A DNA stretch of 64,000 nucleotides from Dyella terrae (GCF_022394535.1 NZ_CP089414.1:2542001-2606000); one strand, 5' to 3'. Counted from the first letter of the stretch, positions 8,087-17,062 are shown. Numbers and translations are program-made. Notes: generated by a model not told the origin, from the letters alone.

Positions 8087-9286
8087 TCAGCCCTCGGCCT
8101 TGGTGCCGTAGACCACGAACAGGCCGCCCGTCAGCAACGCCGCGGCCAGCGACATGGCCGCCGCCACCACGAACATCGGTGCATAGCGCCCGCCGGAAGC
8201 AATCCAGCCGCCCAGCGGGCCAGTGACACCCAGCGCTACGTCGATGAACACGGAATACGCGGCGAGCGCTGCGCCGCGATTGCTCGCACTCACGCGCTCC
8301 ACCGCCACCACGCCCAACGCGGGAAAGATCAGCGAGAAGCCGACGCCGCTCAACGCGGCACCCAGCATCGCCACACCGGCATGGTTGGCCGTGGCCAGCA
8401 CGACCAGGCCGACACACTCCACCAGCAGAGAGACCAGCGCGGTGCGATAACCGCCGAAGTGCGCGATGGTCCAGCCCAGCACCAGACGCACACCGACGAA
8501 ACACACACCGAAAATGCTGAGCGTCGGCGCGGCGCCGGACCAGCCCTCGCTCGCGTAGTACAAGGTGATGAAGGTGGCGATGACGCCAAAGCCGACCGAG
8601 CCCAGCGCAAGCCCCATGCCGTAGGGCGCGACGCGGCCGAACACGTGGTGCATCGGCATGCGCTCGCCGGCTTCGCTCCGCACCGCGGGGCGGCGCCATG
8701 CCAGCAACAGGCCAACCACCATCAGCAACAGACTCGCGACGCCGATGCTGGCGAAACCCAGCGCACCGGTCAGCACTACGCCCAGCGGCGCGCCCACCGC
8801 CAGCGCACCGTAGGTGGCAATGCCATTCCAGGAGATCACCTTGGCCGTGTGCTGGGCGCCGACGCTGCGAATGCCCCACATGATGCAACCCGTGGCCACG
8901 CAGCTTTCACCCATGCCGAGTGCAAGACGGGCCACCAGCATCACGGCGACCGACGCCATCGGCCAGCCGCGCAACAGGGCCGCGACAATCATCAGCACGC
9001 CGCTGGCGGCGCATGCCGTCAGGCCGATCAACGCGGCACGCTTGGGACCGGCCGTATCCGAGGTGCGCCCGGCGAAGCCACGGCTGAGCAACGTGGCTAC
9101 GTACTGGGTGCTGATGACCAACCCCGCCAGCACCGCGCCAAAACCAAGATCGTTATGCACGAACGGCGGCAGCACCGCCAGTTGCATGCCGATCACCAGG
9201 TACGCCAGGAACGTGAAAAGGACGATCTGGACAATGCGCAGGGTCAGCGGCGATCCGCTTGCGCCCGGTTCAACGTGAGCATTCAT
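8087..9286 (-). CDS. MFS transporter of the YhhS/YfcJ group
   Basis: A protein of 399 residues with twelve membrane segments. The sequence closely resembles the E. coli YhhS/YfcJ family throughout: LRIVQIVLFTFLAYLVIGM at the start, LAGLVISTQYVATLLSR, VISWNGIATYGALAVGAPLG, GFGVIATFITLYY and GFSLIFPALGVVAVE. These are inner-membrane putative exporters with poorly defined substrates. The gene stands alone, convergent with cls and only 19 bp from it, with a short gap to the small membrane protein upstream. No local regulator is present. Confidence 0.9.
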   Translation of the reverse strand: MNAHVEPGASGSPLTLRIVQIVLFTFLAYLVIGMQLAVLPPFVHNDLGFGAVLAGLVISTQYVATLLSRGFAGRTSDTAGPKRAALIGLTACAASGVLMIVAALLRGWPMASVAVMLVARLALGMGESCVATGCIMWGIRSVGAQHTAKVISWNGIATYGALAVGAPLGVVLTGALGFASIGVASLLLMVVGLLLAWRRPAVRSEAGERMPMHHVFGRVAPYGMGLALGSVGFGVIATFITLYYASEGWSGAAPTLSIFGVCFVGVRLVLGWTIAHFGGYRTALVSLLVECVGLVVLATANHAGVAMLGAALSGVGFSLIFPALGVVAVERVSASNRGAALAAYSVFIDVALGVTGPLGGWIASGGRYAPMFVVAAAMSLAAALLTGGLFVVYGTKAEG

Positions 9287-9337
9287 GGGTACTACTTTGG
9301 GACAAGAAAAAAATAGCCTCGATGAGCGTCGACCGCG

Positions 9338-9712
9338 TCAGTCGGACTGGCGCCGCCGGCGGCTGGCCACCAGCCAGCCCAGATAGACGCCGATGCACAC
9401 CCCGATGAACTCGGCCACCACACGGCCGCCAAGGTTGTCCGGGTCGTGTACTTCGGCCAGGCGCACGCGGAGCAGTTGCAGCGACTGCACGCGCCCGTAA
9501 TTGAAATAGACGAGGTTCCACAGATCGTTGCCGCTAGCCAGCACCATGGCGATCAGGGTGGCCCAGCCGATCTCGACGGCTTGGCTCCATCCCTGGGTAC
9601 GCCCAAAGAGGTGCAGCACGGTGTAGACCAGCAAGGCGATGACCAGCGCGATGGCGCCAGCCTCCAGCGAGCCGACGTACCCGTACCCCATCCAGGATTG
9701 ATCGAAGAACAT
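9338..9712 (-). CDS. Small integral membrane protein, unknown function
   Basis: About 124 residues if the ATG at 9712 (MFFDQSWMGYGYVG) is used; an ATG at 9727 and a TTG at 9745 are alternatives. Three hydrophobic segments are visible (EAGAIALVIALLVYTVLHLF; VEIGWATLIAMVLASG; VVAEFIGVCIGVYLGWLVA), ending in a basic RRRRQ tail, so the topology is probably three-pass with a cytosolic C-terminus. No family is recognised. It reads in the same direction as the YhhS-like transporter at 8087-9286, but the spacing does not prove an operon. Confidence 0.65.
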   Translation of the reverse strand: MFFDQSWMGYGYVGSLEAGAIALVIALLVYTVLHLFGRTQGWSQAVEIGWATLIAMVLASGNDLWNLVYFNYGRVQSLQLLRVRLAEVHDPDNLGGRVVAEFIGVCIGVYLGWLVASRRRRQSD

Positions 9713-9915
9713 GCCCCTGTTTCCCATCGGCTGCCGTGGGATCAATTATGCCTGCGACAGCCGCCTGACCGCGCAATTGGCGAGGTCACTTTAGAAGGTT
9801 TTCGACCCTGAACGTTTTGCATCGACGCGGAATCCCGCGTCGAGCGCATCACACCTCACCAGCGCCAGGCTCGCTAGACTTTCCAACGCAACCTTTTGCG
9901 AGACCTGACGCGACC

Positions 9916-10563
9916 ATGAAACCGCCCATCAGCAGCCGCGCCGCCCTTATCCTGGTCGACGTACAACCGGACTTCATGCCCGGTGGCGCGCTCGCCTGCC
10001 ACGAGGGTGACACCATCGTGCCGGGCATCGATCAGCTGTTGAAACGCGACATTTTCAGGCACGTCGTGGCCACCCAGGACTGGCACCCGCCCGGCCACGT
10101 GTCGTTTGCCACGTCACACCCTGGGCGCGAGCCCTTCGACCGCATTCCGCTCTACGGCCACGCCCAGACGCTTTGGCCGCCGCACTGCGTGCAGCACACG
10201 CCCGGTGCGGAGCTGCACCCCTCCATCGACTGGTCGCACCTGGATACGGTGATCCGTAAGGGCGACGACCCTCGTGTGGATTCGTACAGCGGTTTCCGCG
10301 AGAACCACGGGCCGCATGGCAAGCGCCCCTCCACGCCGCTGCATGGCTGGCTACGCGAACAAGGCGTGGACGAGGTTTATCTATGTGGACTGGCGCGCGA
10401 TGTCTGCGTGCTGTGGACGGCGCAGGACGCAGTGGAACTGGGCTACCGCACGCACGTGCTATGGGACCTTACGCGCCCCGTATCGCCAGACACCGATCTC
10501 TCCACGCGCGTGCGCTTCGACAACATGGGCGTGGGCGTGGTCGATTCGTCCGAGCTGGCCTGA
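9916..10563 (+). CDS. pncA: Nicotinamidase
   Basis: A protein of 215 residues from ATG 9916. The isochorismatase-like fold has the full nicotinamidase site: Asp15 (LVDVQPDF), Lys115 (IRKGDD) and nucleophile Cys164 (ARDVC) as catalytic triad. Asp55, His57 and His61 (DWHPPGH) plus His90 (WPPHC) are metal ligands. It deamidates nicotinamide to nicotinate for the NAD salvage pathway in the cytoplasm. The length matches the family (about 210). It is a monocistronic gene whose upstream region carries a small GACGCGG/CCGCGTC hairpin near 9825-9842. The same enzyme class activates pyrazinamide in other bacteria. Confidence 0.95.
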   Translation: MKPPISSRAALILVDVQPDFMPGGALACHEGDTIVPGIDQLLKRDIFRHVVATQDWHPPGHVSFATSHPGREPFDRIPLYGHAQTLWPPHCVQHTPGAELHPSIDWSHLDTVIRKGDDPRVDSYSGFRENHGPHGKRPSTPLHGWLREQGVDEVYLCGLARDVCVLWTAQDAVELGYRTHVLWDLTRPVSPDTDLSTRVRFDNMGVGVVDSSELA

Positions 10564-10573
10564 GGCCAGTCCC

Positions 10574-10762
10574 TCAGGCGTCATCCTCGGAGCCGACGCT
10601 GACCTGCGGCTCACCGTCCTCGTCGATGCTTACGCTGACATCGATGGGTCGGCAGCAGACCTGGCAATCCTCGAAGTAGCGCTGGCTGCTGGCGGAGCCA
10701 TCGACGAGGATCTCGATGGCTTCGCCGCAGTAAGGACAATGGATGAGGACGGCTTCGAGCAT
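10574..10762 (-). CDS. CPXCG-motif cysteine-rich small protein
   Basis: A protein of 62 residues from ATG 10762. Two CxxC pairs (CPYC near residue 9 and CQVC near 33), with the CPYCGE and CRPI signatures, mark the CPXCG family of small zinc-ribbon-like proteins common in gammaproteobacteria. The C-terminus is acidic (SEDDA). Its function is undescribed; a metal-binding or regulatory role is inferred from the ribbon alone. It lies just behind the pncA stop in opposite orientation and shares its direction with the lipoprotein gene upstream. Confidence 0.85.
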   Translation of the reverse strand: MLEAVLIHCPYCGEAIEILVDGSASSQRYFEDCQVCCRPIDVSVSIDEDGEPQVSVGSEDDA

Positions 10763-10797
10763 GTCGCTCACGTTACTTGTCCGGGTCGACGCGTCGT

Positions 10798-11220
10798 TCA
10801 GCGCTTGGCGAGCGACAGCGATGAGCCCCACTTGTTGACCTCGATGGTCGCGCTCTCGCCCGCCGCCAGCGTGGTATCCACGTGTGCATCGCTGCTCACC
10901 TTGTGGCATGCGCCGGAGTTGCGCAGCGACACGGTGTGCGCGCCACTGGGCACATAAAGCGTCGCCTGCTCGCCCGTCTCCAGCTGCGCGGCGAACTTAT
11001 CGTCAATCACCACCTGGCTGGAGCAGCCGCCGCCAAAATAGCCATTGGCGCGCACGATCTGCAGCGTGGCGTTGCCATCGCCCGGCGCCTGGTAGAGGAA
11101 CTGGCGATTGGACACCACGTCCTTGATGACCTTGTCGTGGTCGTTGGTCACGCCGCAACCGGTCAGCGCCACCATGGCCACCAACACCGCCGCACCTACC
11201 GCGCTCTGCATGATCTTCAT
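10798..11220 (-). CDS. Putative lipoprotein, about 140 aa
   Basis: ATG 11220 is preceded by GGAG at 7-base spacing, which favours it over the GTG codons six bases upstream. A type II signal peptide ends in the lipobox LTGC, giving a lipidated cysteine at about residue 22. The mature part contains a beta-rich domain with a PEGA/carboxypeptidase-regulatory-like flavour ([27 protein letters not shown]). A conserved-looking Cys pair (GGGCSS and GACHK) could form a disulfide. It is likely periplasmic-facing in the outer membrane. No specific function is recognised. Confidence 0.8.
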   Translation of the reverse strand: MKIMQSAVGAAVLVAMVALTGCGVTNDHDKVIKDVVSNRQFLYQAPGDGNATLQIVRANGYFGGGCSSQVVIDDKFAAQLETGEQATLYVPSGAHTVSLRNSGACHKVSSDAHVDTTLAAGESATIEVNKWGSSLSLAKR

Positions 11221-11245
11221 CACCACACTCCACTTGATCCGAAAG

Positions 11246-11749
11246 TTAGCTGTCCGAGCATCGCGAAGACGCGATCAACCTGTTGTGAATCGTACGCTTA
11301 CGGTGGGGGGCTGGTTCCCATGCCGAAGGGCACAGGATGCGGAACCAGCCCTCACGCGCCGTCCGGCGGGCCAACTGCAGCAAGGCTTTGTCCTTGCTGA
11401 GCAGGCATTGCGCGCCCGCCCCCAGTGCCAGTTCGAGGAATTTCTGGTCGTCCGGGTCCGCGCAGCGCGGCAATTTCACCGCCGGTGGCGGCACCAGGGC
11501 GGACGCGGGCAGCAGGACCACCCAGCGGTCGAATGCCGCTACGGCGTCGCCGCGCGCGGCGTCCGTTAGCCCGAAGGCGGGATATTCCAGCACCGCCAGC
11601 CATTCCTCGCGGCACGGTTCGTCCACCACAGCGACCACGGTGCCCTCCCGCAACGCATCCATCAGGCGGTCGCAGGCGGGGTCGCGGAACACGAACAGGT
11701 CGAGGGCAACGTTGGTGTCGAGGACGAGCCGGGGAACGGAAACAGGCAT
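11246..11749 (-). CDS. PIN-domain protein (PIN_3-type, putative toxin component)
   Basis: About 167 residues, from ATG 11749 or from 11758. The fold begins with LVLDTNVALDLF, giving the first catalytic Asp, followed by the acidic EEWLAVLEYPAF, CADPDDQKFLELA and LLSKDKALL motifs of the four-acid PIN RNase centre. Such proteins are usually VapC-like endoribonuclease toxins paired with a small antitoxin. No antitoxin gene is visible on either side: the upstream neighbour starts 62 bp away on the other strand, and downstream is a lipoprotein. It may be a solitary member, or it may act in RNA processing. Confidence 0.85.
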   Translation of the reverse strand: MPVSVPRLVLDTNVALDLFVFRDPACDRLMDALREGTVVAVVDEPCREEWLAVLEYPAFGLTDAARGDAVAAFDRWVVLLPASALVPPPAVKLPRCADPDDQKFLELALGAGAQCLLSKDKALLQLARRTAREGWFRILCPSAWEPAPHRKRTIHNRLIASSRCSDS

Positions 11750-11811
11750 GGCGCGCATGGTGGCACACCCGGCCGGTTAAAATGATCGCCCCACCCCTGC
11801 GGACTACCGAC

Positions 11812-12084
11812 ATGACCGAACGCTTTTTCGACCACTATGCGGTTCGCGCCACGGCCATCGCCGAGGGCTCGCGCTACAGCGCCTGCGTGGTGGTGTCGCC
11901 GCTCGGATGTGCTGGCTTCCCCGTGTATTTCGCGGTCTGCGAGAACCGTAGTTTCCGCGACAGGGACCTTGCTGAAGCAGCGGCGGCCAAGGCGCTGGAC
12001 GCCATCGAGTCACTGGAAGACGACGGTACGCCGGTGTTCCCCGAGGGCTACACCGGCTTTGATGACGAGCCACCGGCACCGTGA
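11812..12084 (+). CDS. Hypothetical protein, 90 aa
   Basis: ATG 11812 (MTERFFDHYAVRATAI). A compact acidic protein with alternating beta strands (SRYSACVVVSPLG; FPVYFAVCENRSF), a helix (AEAAAAKALDAIESL) and an acidic Pro-rich tail. No family is named with confidence. The stop overlaps the start of the metallopeptidase gene in a GTGA arrangement, indicating translational coupling, so the two proteins are probably made together. Confidence 0.75.
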   Translation: MTERFFDHYAVRATAIAEGSRYSACVVVSPLGCAGFPVYFAVCENRSFRDRDLAEAAAAKALDAIESLEDDGTPVFPEGYTGFDDEPPAP

Positions 12085-12605
12085 CCGCATTGAAGTACCT
12101 GGGCGGTTACCCGCCGGCCTTGCTCGATAAGGTGCGCCAGCAGATCGACCGCGGTGAGCTGGGCGAGTACCTGCAGAAACGCCACCCCGGCCGCCACGAA
12201 GTGCAGAGCGACAAGGCGCTCTATGCCTACACCAATGCGCTACGCCAGGAGCACCTGCGCAACGCACCCGGCATCGACCGCGTGTGGTACGACAGCAAGC
12301 TCGACGTGATCAACAAGGCGCTGGGCATGCACACGGCTATCTCCCATGTGCACGGCAGCCGCATGAAGGCGCGCAAGGAGATCCGTATTGCCGCCCTGTT
12401 CCGGGATACGCCGCCGGAGTTCCTCAAGATGATCGTGGTGCACGAGCTGGCGCACCTGAAGGAAGCCGAGCACAACAAGGCGTTCTATCAGCTGTGCGAG
12501 TACATGCAGCCGGATTACCACCAGCAGGAATTCGACCTTCGTCTGTACCTCACCTGGCGTGATGTGCAGGCCGCCGCCCTGCTTGAGGCCAAGGCGCCGC
12601 GATAG
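12081..12605 (+). CDS. YgjP-like zinc metallopeptidase-domain protein
   Basis: A protein of 174 residues from a GTG start that overlaps the previous stop by four bases. The zincin motif HELAH at 121-125 plus His131 (AEHNKAFY) form the three-histidine site of the YgjP (DUF45) group. These are predicted metal-dependent hydrolases; the E. coli member has been linked to pyrophosphohydrolase activity, so the true substrate remains uncertain. There is no signal peptide, so it acts in the cytoplasm. The N-terminal 60 residues are helical and charged. Confidence 0.88.
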   Translation: MTALKYLGGYPPALLDKVRQQIDRGELGEYLQKRHPGRHEVQSDKALYAYTNALRQEHLRNAPGIDRVWYDSKLDVINKALGMHTAISHVHGSRMKARKEIRIAALFRDTPPEFLKMIVVHELAHLKEAEHNKAFYQLCEYMQPDYHQQEFDLRLYLTWRDVQAAALLEAKAPR

Positions 12606-12637
12606 AATGGGGGTGCCCCTCCCGATCGGTATCGCCC

Positions 12638-13549
12638 ATGCCCGCTTGGTTCCATCAGTGGCTTAATCGTCCCCGCACCATCCAGATCGGCGGACGACCG
12701 TTCGTCAGCGAAGGGCTGACGCAACGCATTTGGGACGACATCTACCATTCTGCGCTCACCATCCGCTGGCCGACGTTCTTCGGGCTGGCCGCGGCCGTGT
12801 TCCTGGTGCTGAATGCGTTGTTCGGCCTGCTTTACCAGCTGGGCGACCACGCCATCGCCAACCAGTTTCCCTCCAACTTCGCCGGCGCATTCTTCTTCAG
12901 CGTGGAAACGCTGGCGACCGTCGGCTATGGCGACATGCACCCGCAGACGCTGTACGGCCATCTGGTGGCGACGGTAGAGATCTTTTTCGGCATGCTGAGC
13001 ATCGCCCTGGTGACCGGCCTGGTGTTCGCCCGCTTCTCGCGGCCGCGGGCCAAGATGATGTTTGCCGATCATCCGGTGATCCGCCTCGTGCACGGCAAGC
13101 GCACGCTGATGATCCGCGCGGCCAACGCGCGCCAGAACGTGATCGCCGCAGCCTCTGCGAAGCTGCATCTGCTGCTGCGCGAAACCTCACCAGAAGGTTT
13201 TCGCCTGCGCCGCATCCACGACCTCACGCTGTTGCGCGACCGCCACCCGGTGTTCACGCTGAGCTGGAGCCTGATGCACGTCATCGACGAAGGCAGCCCA
13301 CTGCATGGCATGAGCGCGGAGGATCTGGCGGCCTCCGAAGCCACCTTGATGCTAAGCATCGAAGGCATCGACGAAACCACTTCGCAGTCGATGCTCGCCC
13401 GCCGCCAGTGGAGTTATCGCGAGTGGCGCTGGAACCATCGCTACGTCGATCTGGTGCACGACGACGAACTGGGCATCAGCCACATCGACTACGGCGTCTT
13501 CCACCAGGTGCTGCCGGTGGAACAGGATGAGGACAGCGATCGCTTCTGA
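12638..13549 (+). CDS. Inward-rectifier-type (KirBac) potassium channel
   Basis: A protein of 303 residues. An amphipathic slide helix (about 28-42) is followed by outer helix M1 (about 45-66), a pore helix, and the selectivity filter TVGYGD at 94-99. Inner helix M2 is about 105-130. The rest is the cytoplasmic immunoglobulin-like Kir domain (residues 135-290; LMIRAANARQNVI; HPVFTLSWSLMHVIDEGSPLHG). This architecture matches KirBac channels, which pass potassium in response to phospholipid and cytosolic ligands. It is 32 bp downstream of the YgjP-like gene, with a possible shared transcript. It converges with the quinone oxidoreductase gene. Confidence 0.93.
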   Translation: MPAWFHQWLNRPRTIQIGGRPFVSEGLTQRIWDDIYHSALTIRWPTFFGLAAAVFLVLNALFGLLYQLGDHAIANQFPSNFAGAFFFSVETLATVGYGDMHPQTLYGHLVATVEIFFGMLSIALVTGLVFARFSRPRAKMMFADHPVIRLVHGKRTLMIRAANARQNVIAAASAKLHLLLRETSPEGFRLRRIHDLTLLRDRHPVFTLSWSLMHVIDEGSPLHGMSAEDLAASEATLMLSIEGIDETTSQSMLARRQWSYREWRWNHRYVDLVHDDELGISHIDYGVFHQVLPVEQDEDSDRF

Positions 13550-13554
13550 GCGCG

Positions 13555-14517
13555 CTACAGCGTCAACAGTACTTTCCCGATGGCGGCACGGCTTTCCAGA
13601 TACTCGTGCGCACGAGCGCCATCCCGCAGCAGAAAACGCGCGGCAATGTGCGGCTTCACTGCACCCTGCCGAATCTGCTCGAACAGCATCGCCGCCCGTT
13701 CGCGCCGCACTTCCGGCCCGGTCAGCACGTTCCACAGGTCGCCGCCCGTCAGGGTGAGCGAGCGGTCCATCAGCAGGCGCGGATCGACTGGATCGGGATC
13801 GCCCGCCGCCATGCCATAGAACACCACGGTGCCACCAATACGTGCCGCCGCCAGGCTGTCCGCGAGCGTGCGCCCCACCGAGTCGTATACAACATTGGCG
13901 CCATGACCGCCGGTCAACGAACGCGCGGCCTGTACCCACTCCCCGTACCCCACGGCCGCATCGGCGCCCGCAGTGATGACCGCGTCGCGCTTGGCTTCAT
14001 TTGAGGCGATGCCCAGCACCACCGCCCCCAACGACTTGAGCATCTGCACCAGCAGCAGGCCCACGCCGCCTGCGGCGGCATGCACTACAGCGACGTCGCC
14101 CGCCCGCGCAGCGAAGCTGTCGGTGACGAGGTACTGCGCCGTCAGCCCCTGCAGCAGAACGGCAGCCGCTGTGTCGTCGTCGATGTCATCAGGCAGGGGA
14201 ATCAGGCGGTCGCGGTCCACCACAACCAGTTCCGCGTTGGCGTGCGGCATGTCGGCAAAGCCGACGCGAGTACCGACAGGAAAGCGCGCGTCCCCATCCA
14301 CCGCTATCTCCACCACGCCCGCCCCTTCGTAGCCCAGCACCCAAGGTGCCGCTCCACTGAGGTGATAGTTGCCATTACGCCGGTAAACATCGGCAAAGTT
14401 GAGCCCAACGCTCTTCATCCGCACCAGAACTTGGCCGGGGCCGGGCACCGGGTCTGGACGCTCGGTCCAGCGCAGCACGCCGGCAGGGCCAAAGTGGTCA
14501 AACGTCAGTGCGTGCAT
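13555..14517 (-). CDS. NADPH:quinone oxidoreductase (QOR-type MDR)
   Basis: A protein of 320 residues, the family length. GroES-like domain with VGLNFADVYRRNGNY, which is diagnostic of zeta-crystallin/QorA enzymes. The Rossmann motif VVHAAAGGVGLLLVQML binds NADPH, and there are no structural or catalytic zinc ligands. It reduces quinones, mostly as a one-electron carrier, in the cytoplasm. The C-terminal ESRAAIGKVLLTL is typical. It is convergent with the potassium channel (5-bp gap) and divergent from the first sulfotransferase of the island. Confidence 0.92.
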   Translation of the reverse strand: MHALTFDHFGPAGVLRWTERPDPVPGPGQVLVRMKSVGLNFADVYRRNGNYHLSGAAPWVLGYEGAGVVEIAVDGDARFPVGTRVGFADMPHANAELVVVDRDRLIPLPDDIDDDTAAAVLLQGLTAQYLVTDSFAARAGDVAVVHAAAGGVGLLLVQMLKSLGAVVLGIASNEAKRDAVITAGADAAVGYGEWVQAARSLTGGHGANVVYDSVGRTLADSLAAARIGGTVVFYGMAAGDPDPVDPRLLMDRSLTLTGGDLWNVLTGPEVRRERAAMLFEQIRQGAVKPHIAARFLLRDGARAHEYLESRAAIGKVLLTL

Positions 14518-14674
14518 CGGGTCATCCGAACGGGACTAAGGACGACAGGTTAATCAGGGAGCTCACTGCCGCCAACAGATCAGGATCAAAAGTGACAGCG
14601 GCGTCGTCTTTTCCTTACGGGAACCTGTACTCTGCGTCAACGTAACGCAAAATCGCGCGTTATTGAGGTCCATT

Positions 14675-14692
14675 GACCGCACGGGTGCGGTC
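14675..14692 (+). promoter_or_regulatory. Palindrome 20 bp upstream of the first sulfotransferase gene
   Basis: GACCGCAC at 14675-14682 and GTGCGGTC at 14685-14692 form an 8-bp perfect inverted repeat with a 2-base centre. It sits between a possible promoter and the ribosome-binding AGGAGA before ATG 14713. An operator or a leader hairpin are equally possible. Confidence 0.35.
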
Positions 14693-14712
14693 ATCGTTCA
14701 GGAGACAGCGCC

Positions 14713-15636
14713 ATGCGGCGTACCTTTGTCGTGGGTTGCCCGCGTTCCGGTACCACTATTGTCCAGGCGCTGCTGGCGCGACACCCTGCGGTCTATACGC
14801 TGCCGGAAACCGCGTTCTTCGAACAATTGCATGGGGACCTGACGATGCGTTGGGGCGATGCGCGCATGCATATCCGCCGCCTGCGTCGCTGGCGCCAGAC
14901 CCTCGGGCTTACTCGCCGCCATGCGCGCGAAACCTATGCCGCGCTACATGTGCAACTGACCGGTAAGCGGCCGGCCATGCTGCCGACCTATCACCACCAG
15001 AGTCTTTCCCAGCGTTTCCTCGCCGTGCTGGACCGCTCCGCCGCCTCAGCCGAACGCTCCATGTGGCTGGAGAAGACCCCGAACCATCTCCTCTACATCC
15101 CCGAGATCGAAGCTGCTGCGCCTGATGCCCGCTTCGTCCACGTGGTGCGGCGGGGCATGGACGTGCTGGCATCGCTGGCCGACGTCTACCTGCGCTTTGA
15201 GAACGACGATGCCTTCGGCGGCGGTACCGTGCACTGGGCGCGCCGCTGGAATCGCGCGATGGAGATCCATGGTCAGCACGTCGGGCGTACCCAGCATCAC
15301 TTCGTCTTTCTGGAGGATCTGGTGCGCCAGCCGGACAACGAATGGGCGCGTCTTTGCGCCTTCCTCGAGCTGCCGCCGGATGCACCACTGGAAAATGCCA
15401 ACCACCAGCCCATCGCCAATCTGAAAGACGAACCCTGGAAGCTCTCGGCCATTGGCGGCCAGGTGCGCGAGGCCGACCGAAAGGTCGACAGCCTGTTCGG
15501 TCCCAAGCTGCAGCGTTGGCTGCACGGCCGCCTAGTCTCCTACGAGGATCTGCACGCGCAATGCCAAGCCACTCGCGCGACTCTCGTATCCCGGACGCCC
15601 AAAACCGCCGGGATACTCGTAGCCAACGTCGGCTGA
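14713..15636 (+). CDS. Sulfotransferase-family protein (single domain)
   Basis: A protein of 307 residues. The PAPS 5'-phosphosulfate-binding loop CPRSGTT (9-15) is followed by the helix IVQALLARHP, and a basic HVVRRGMDVLASLADVYLR segment provides the 3'-phosphate site (R..DV.AS). FLEDLVRQPDNEW matches the C-terminal part of the Sulfotransfer_3 group. It has no TPR repeats, unlike its relatives at 17137-22103. It transfers sulfuryl groups from PAPS to an unknown acceptor. It is convergent with the beta-hydroxylase gene across 15 bp and marks the left border of the island. Confidence 0.88.
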   Translation: MRRTFVVGCPRSGTTIVQALLARHPAVYTLPETAFFEQLHGDLTMRWGDARMHIRRLRRWRQTLGLTRRHARETYAALHVQLTGKRPAMLPTYHHQSLSQRFLAVLDRSAASAERSMWLEKTPNHLLYIPEIEAAAPDARFVHVVRRGMDVLASLADVYLRFENDDAFGGGTVHWARRWNRAMEIHGQHVGRTQHHFVFLEDLVRQPDNEWARLCAFLELPPDAPLENANHQPIANLKDEPWKLSAIGGQVREADRKVDSLFGPKLQRWLHGRLVSYEDLHAQCQATRATLVSRTPKTAGILVANVG

Positions 15637-15651
15637 GCTACCTCACCCGGT

Positions 15652-16974
15652 TCAGCCGCTCGGAACCGGGACTTCGCTGGCGCGATTGAAGTCACCGATG
15701 GCCTCGACCAGATCGGTGACAGCGAGACGCTCGGCCTCGGTAAGGTCGGGGTTCCAGCTATCCAGGATCACCACCACGCGGGTGCGATCGCTACGGTTCC
15801 AGGCCTCGTGCTCGAAAGTGTCGTCGAAGCTGACGCACCGGCCTTCTTTCCACTCGTGCAGCTCACCACCAACGTTGATCGCGCACTCGGGCGGTACGAT
15901 CAAGGGCAGGTGCGTCACCAGACGCGTGTTGGTCACGCCACGGTGCGGCAGGATGTGGGTTCCCGGGCGCAGCACCGAGAACAACGTTTCGGGCGCGTGG
16001 TCGCGGATGCGCACCAACGGAACCTGATCCAGCAGGGCCGAGGTGCGCGGGCACCGCACATGGTGCTCGTCAAACCGATCGCCATGGCGATAGAAGAAGT
16101 AGGCATCCCATTGCGCCGGTTGCGCGCCCGATGAACGCAAGTGCCCCTTGAGCTCGTCCGCGCTCTGGTTACCCAGGAACGGCAGCAACGGCTGCTGCTC
16201 AGCCAGTACGGCGAGCAGTTCTTCGCGGATGACCTCGGTGGCTGCCTCCAAATCGGCCTGCCAGGGGAAACGCTCGCGGCCGTAGTAGGGCTGGCTCGGA
16301 ATATCAGGGAAGTAGAGGAATTTGGGCTTCTGGCGGGCGTCCGGGATGTTGGCCGGCTTTTCGCCCAGATAGATGGCTAGGCAATGCTCCACGCGTGCCA
16401 GTTCGCCCTGACCGTAACGCTGCCGCAGGGGCTCGAGCACGGCATCGAACGTGCTGCGCCGTCCGACGTCGATCATGCGCATGGCATGGTGCACGGAATC
16501 GCGCAGCCCCGGTGCCGTCGTCGCATCGCTCATCCATCGACCGTGTGCCTGCGCGCCGTTGACGGCACCGAAATAGGCGAGCACTGCGCCGTGCTGGTCA
16601 CCCACTTGCTCGAGCGCCATGCCCAGGCGCAGGCGGGCCACAAACAGTCCCGGCGCCACGTCCAGGCATCGGCGCAGTGTGTCGATCGCCCCACTGAAAT
16701 GGCCGGCCGCCATTTCCGCCGCACCCATCTGATGAAGAATGTCCGGGTTCTGCGGCTGCACCTTCACCGCCCGCTGGAGCAAAGCCACGGCGCCCAGCGC
16801 ATCCCCCCTCATCAGGCGGTTGGCGGCCAGGAACTGCAGCGCCTCGACATCATCCGGCACCCGCTCCAACAACCGCGCAAACGACTGTTCGGCAGCTGCC
16901 ACATCCCCCGTGCGCAGACCGTGCAACGCCGACTCGCGCAGCGCGGCTACTCCCCCTTCAACACCGTTGCTCAT
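15652..16974 (-). CDS. TPR-containing aspartyl/asparaginyl beta-hydroxylase-domain protein
   Basis: About 440 residues from ATG 16974, preceded by a GCGGGG; a start 36 bases upstream is weaker. The N-terminal half (residues 5-190) is a run of TPR-like helices (LLQRAVKVQPQNPDILHQMG; TLRRCLDVAPGLFVARLRLGMA). The C-terminal half is the AspH cupin: the iron ligand in PHRGVTNTRLVTHLPL, the second ligand in FEHEAWNRSDRTRVVVILD, and the trailing Arg for 2-oxoglutarate. The domain hydroxylates Asp/Asn side chains of proteins. It faces away from the TPR-sulfotransferase at 17137 and shares its 162-bp intergenic region, which suggests co-regulation. The target is unknown. Confidence 0.9.
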   Translation of the reverse strand: MSNGVEGGVAALRESALHGLRTGDVAAAEQSFARLLERVPDDVEALQFLAANRLMRGDALGAVALLQRAVKVQPQNPDILHQMGAAEMAAGHFSGAIDTLRRCLDVAPGLFVARLRLGMALEQVGDQHGAVLAYFGAVNGAQAHGRWMSDATTAPGLRDSVHHAMRMIDVGRRSTFDAVLEPLRQRYGQGELARVEHCLAIYLGEKPANIPDARQKPKFLYFPDIPSQPYYGRERFPWQADLEAATEVIREELLAVLAEQQPLLPFLGNQSADELKGHLRSSGAQPAQWDAYFFYRHGDRFDEHHVRCPRTSALLDQVPLVRIRDHAPETLFSVLRPGTHILPHRGVTNTRLVTHLPLIVPPECAINVGGELHEWKEGRCVSFDDTFEHEAWNRSDRTRVVVILDSWNPDLTEAERLAVTDLVEAIGDFNRASEVPVPSG

Positions 16975-17043
16975 TGTTACCCCGCGCTCAAAGGCATTGC
17001 TGCCATCCATCCCCGAAACGCTGCAGTCTTTGCTGCCGTGCGT

Positions 17044-17062
17044 ACATGCATAATAAGCATGT
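17044..17062. promoter_or_regulatory. Palindrome in the divergent AspH / TPR-sulfotransferase promoter region
   Basis: ACATGC (17044-17049) and GCATGT (17057-17062) flank an AT-only heptamer, ATAATAA. It lies 70 bp from the AspH start and 75 bp from the TPR-sulfotransferase start, so it is well placed as a shared operator or a -10 region. The assignment rests on symmetry and position only. Confidence 0.35.

Noticed and set aside
13606..14553. Rightward frames opposite the quinone oxidoreductase
   Set aside because: Shadow frames of a clear MDR gene.
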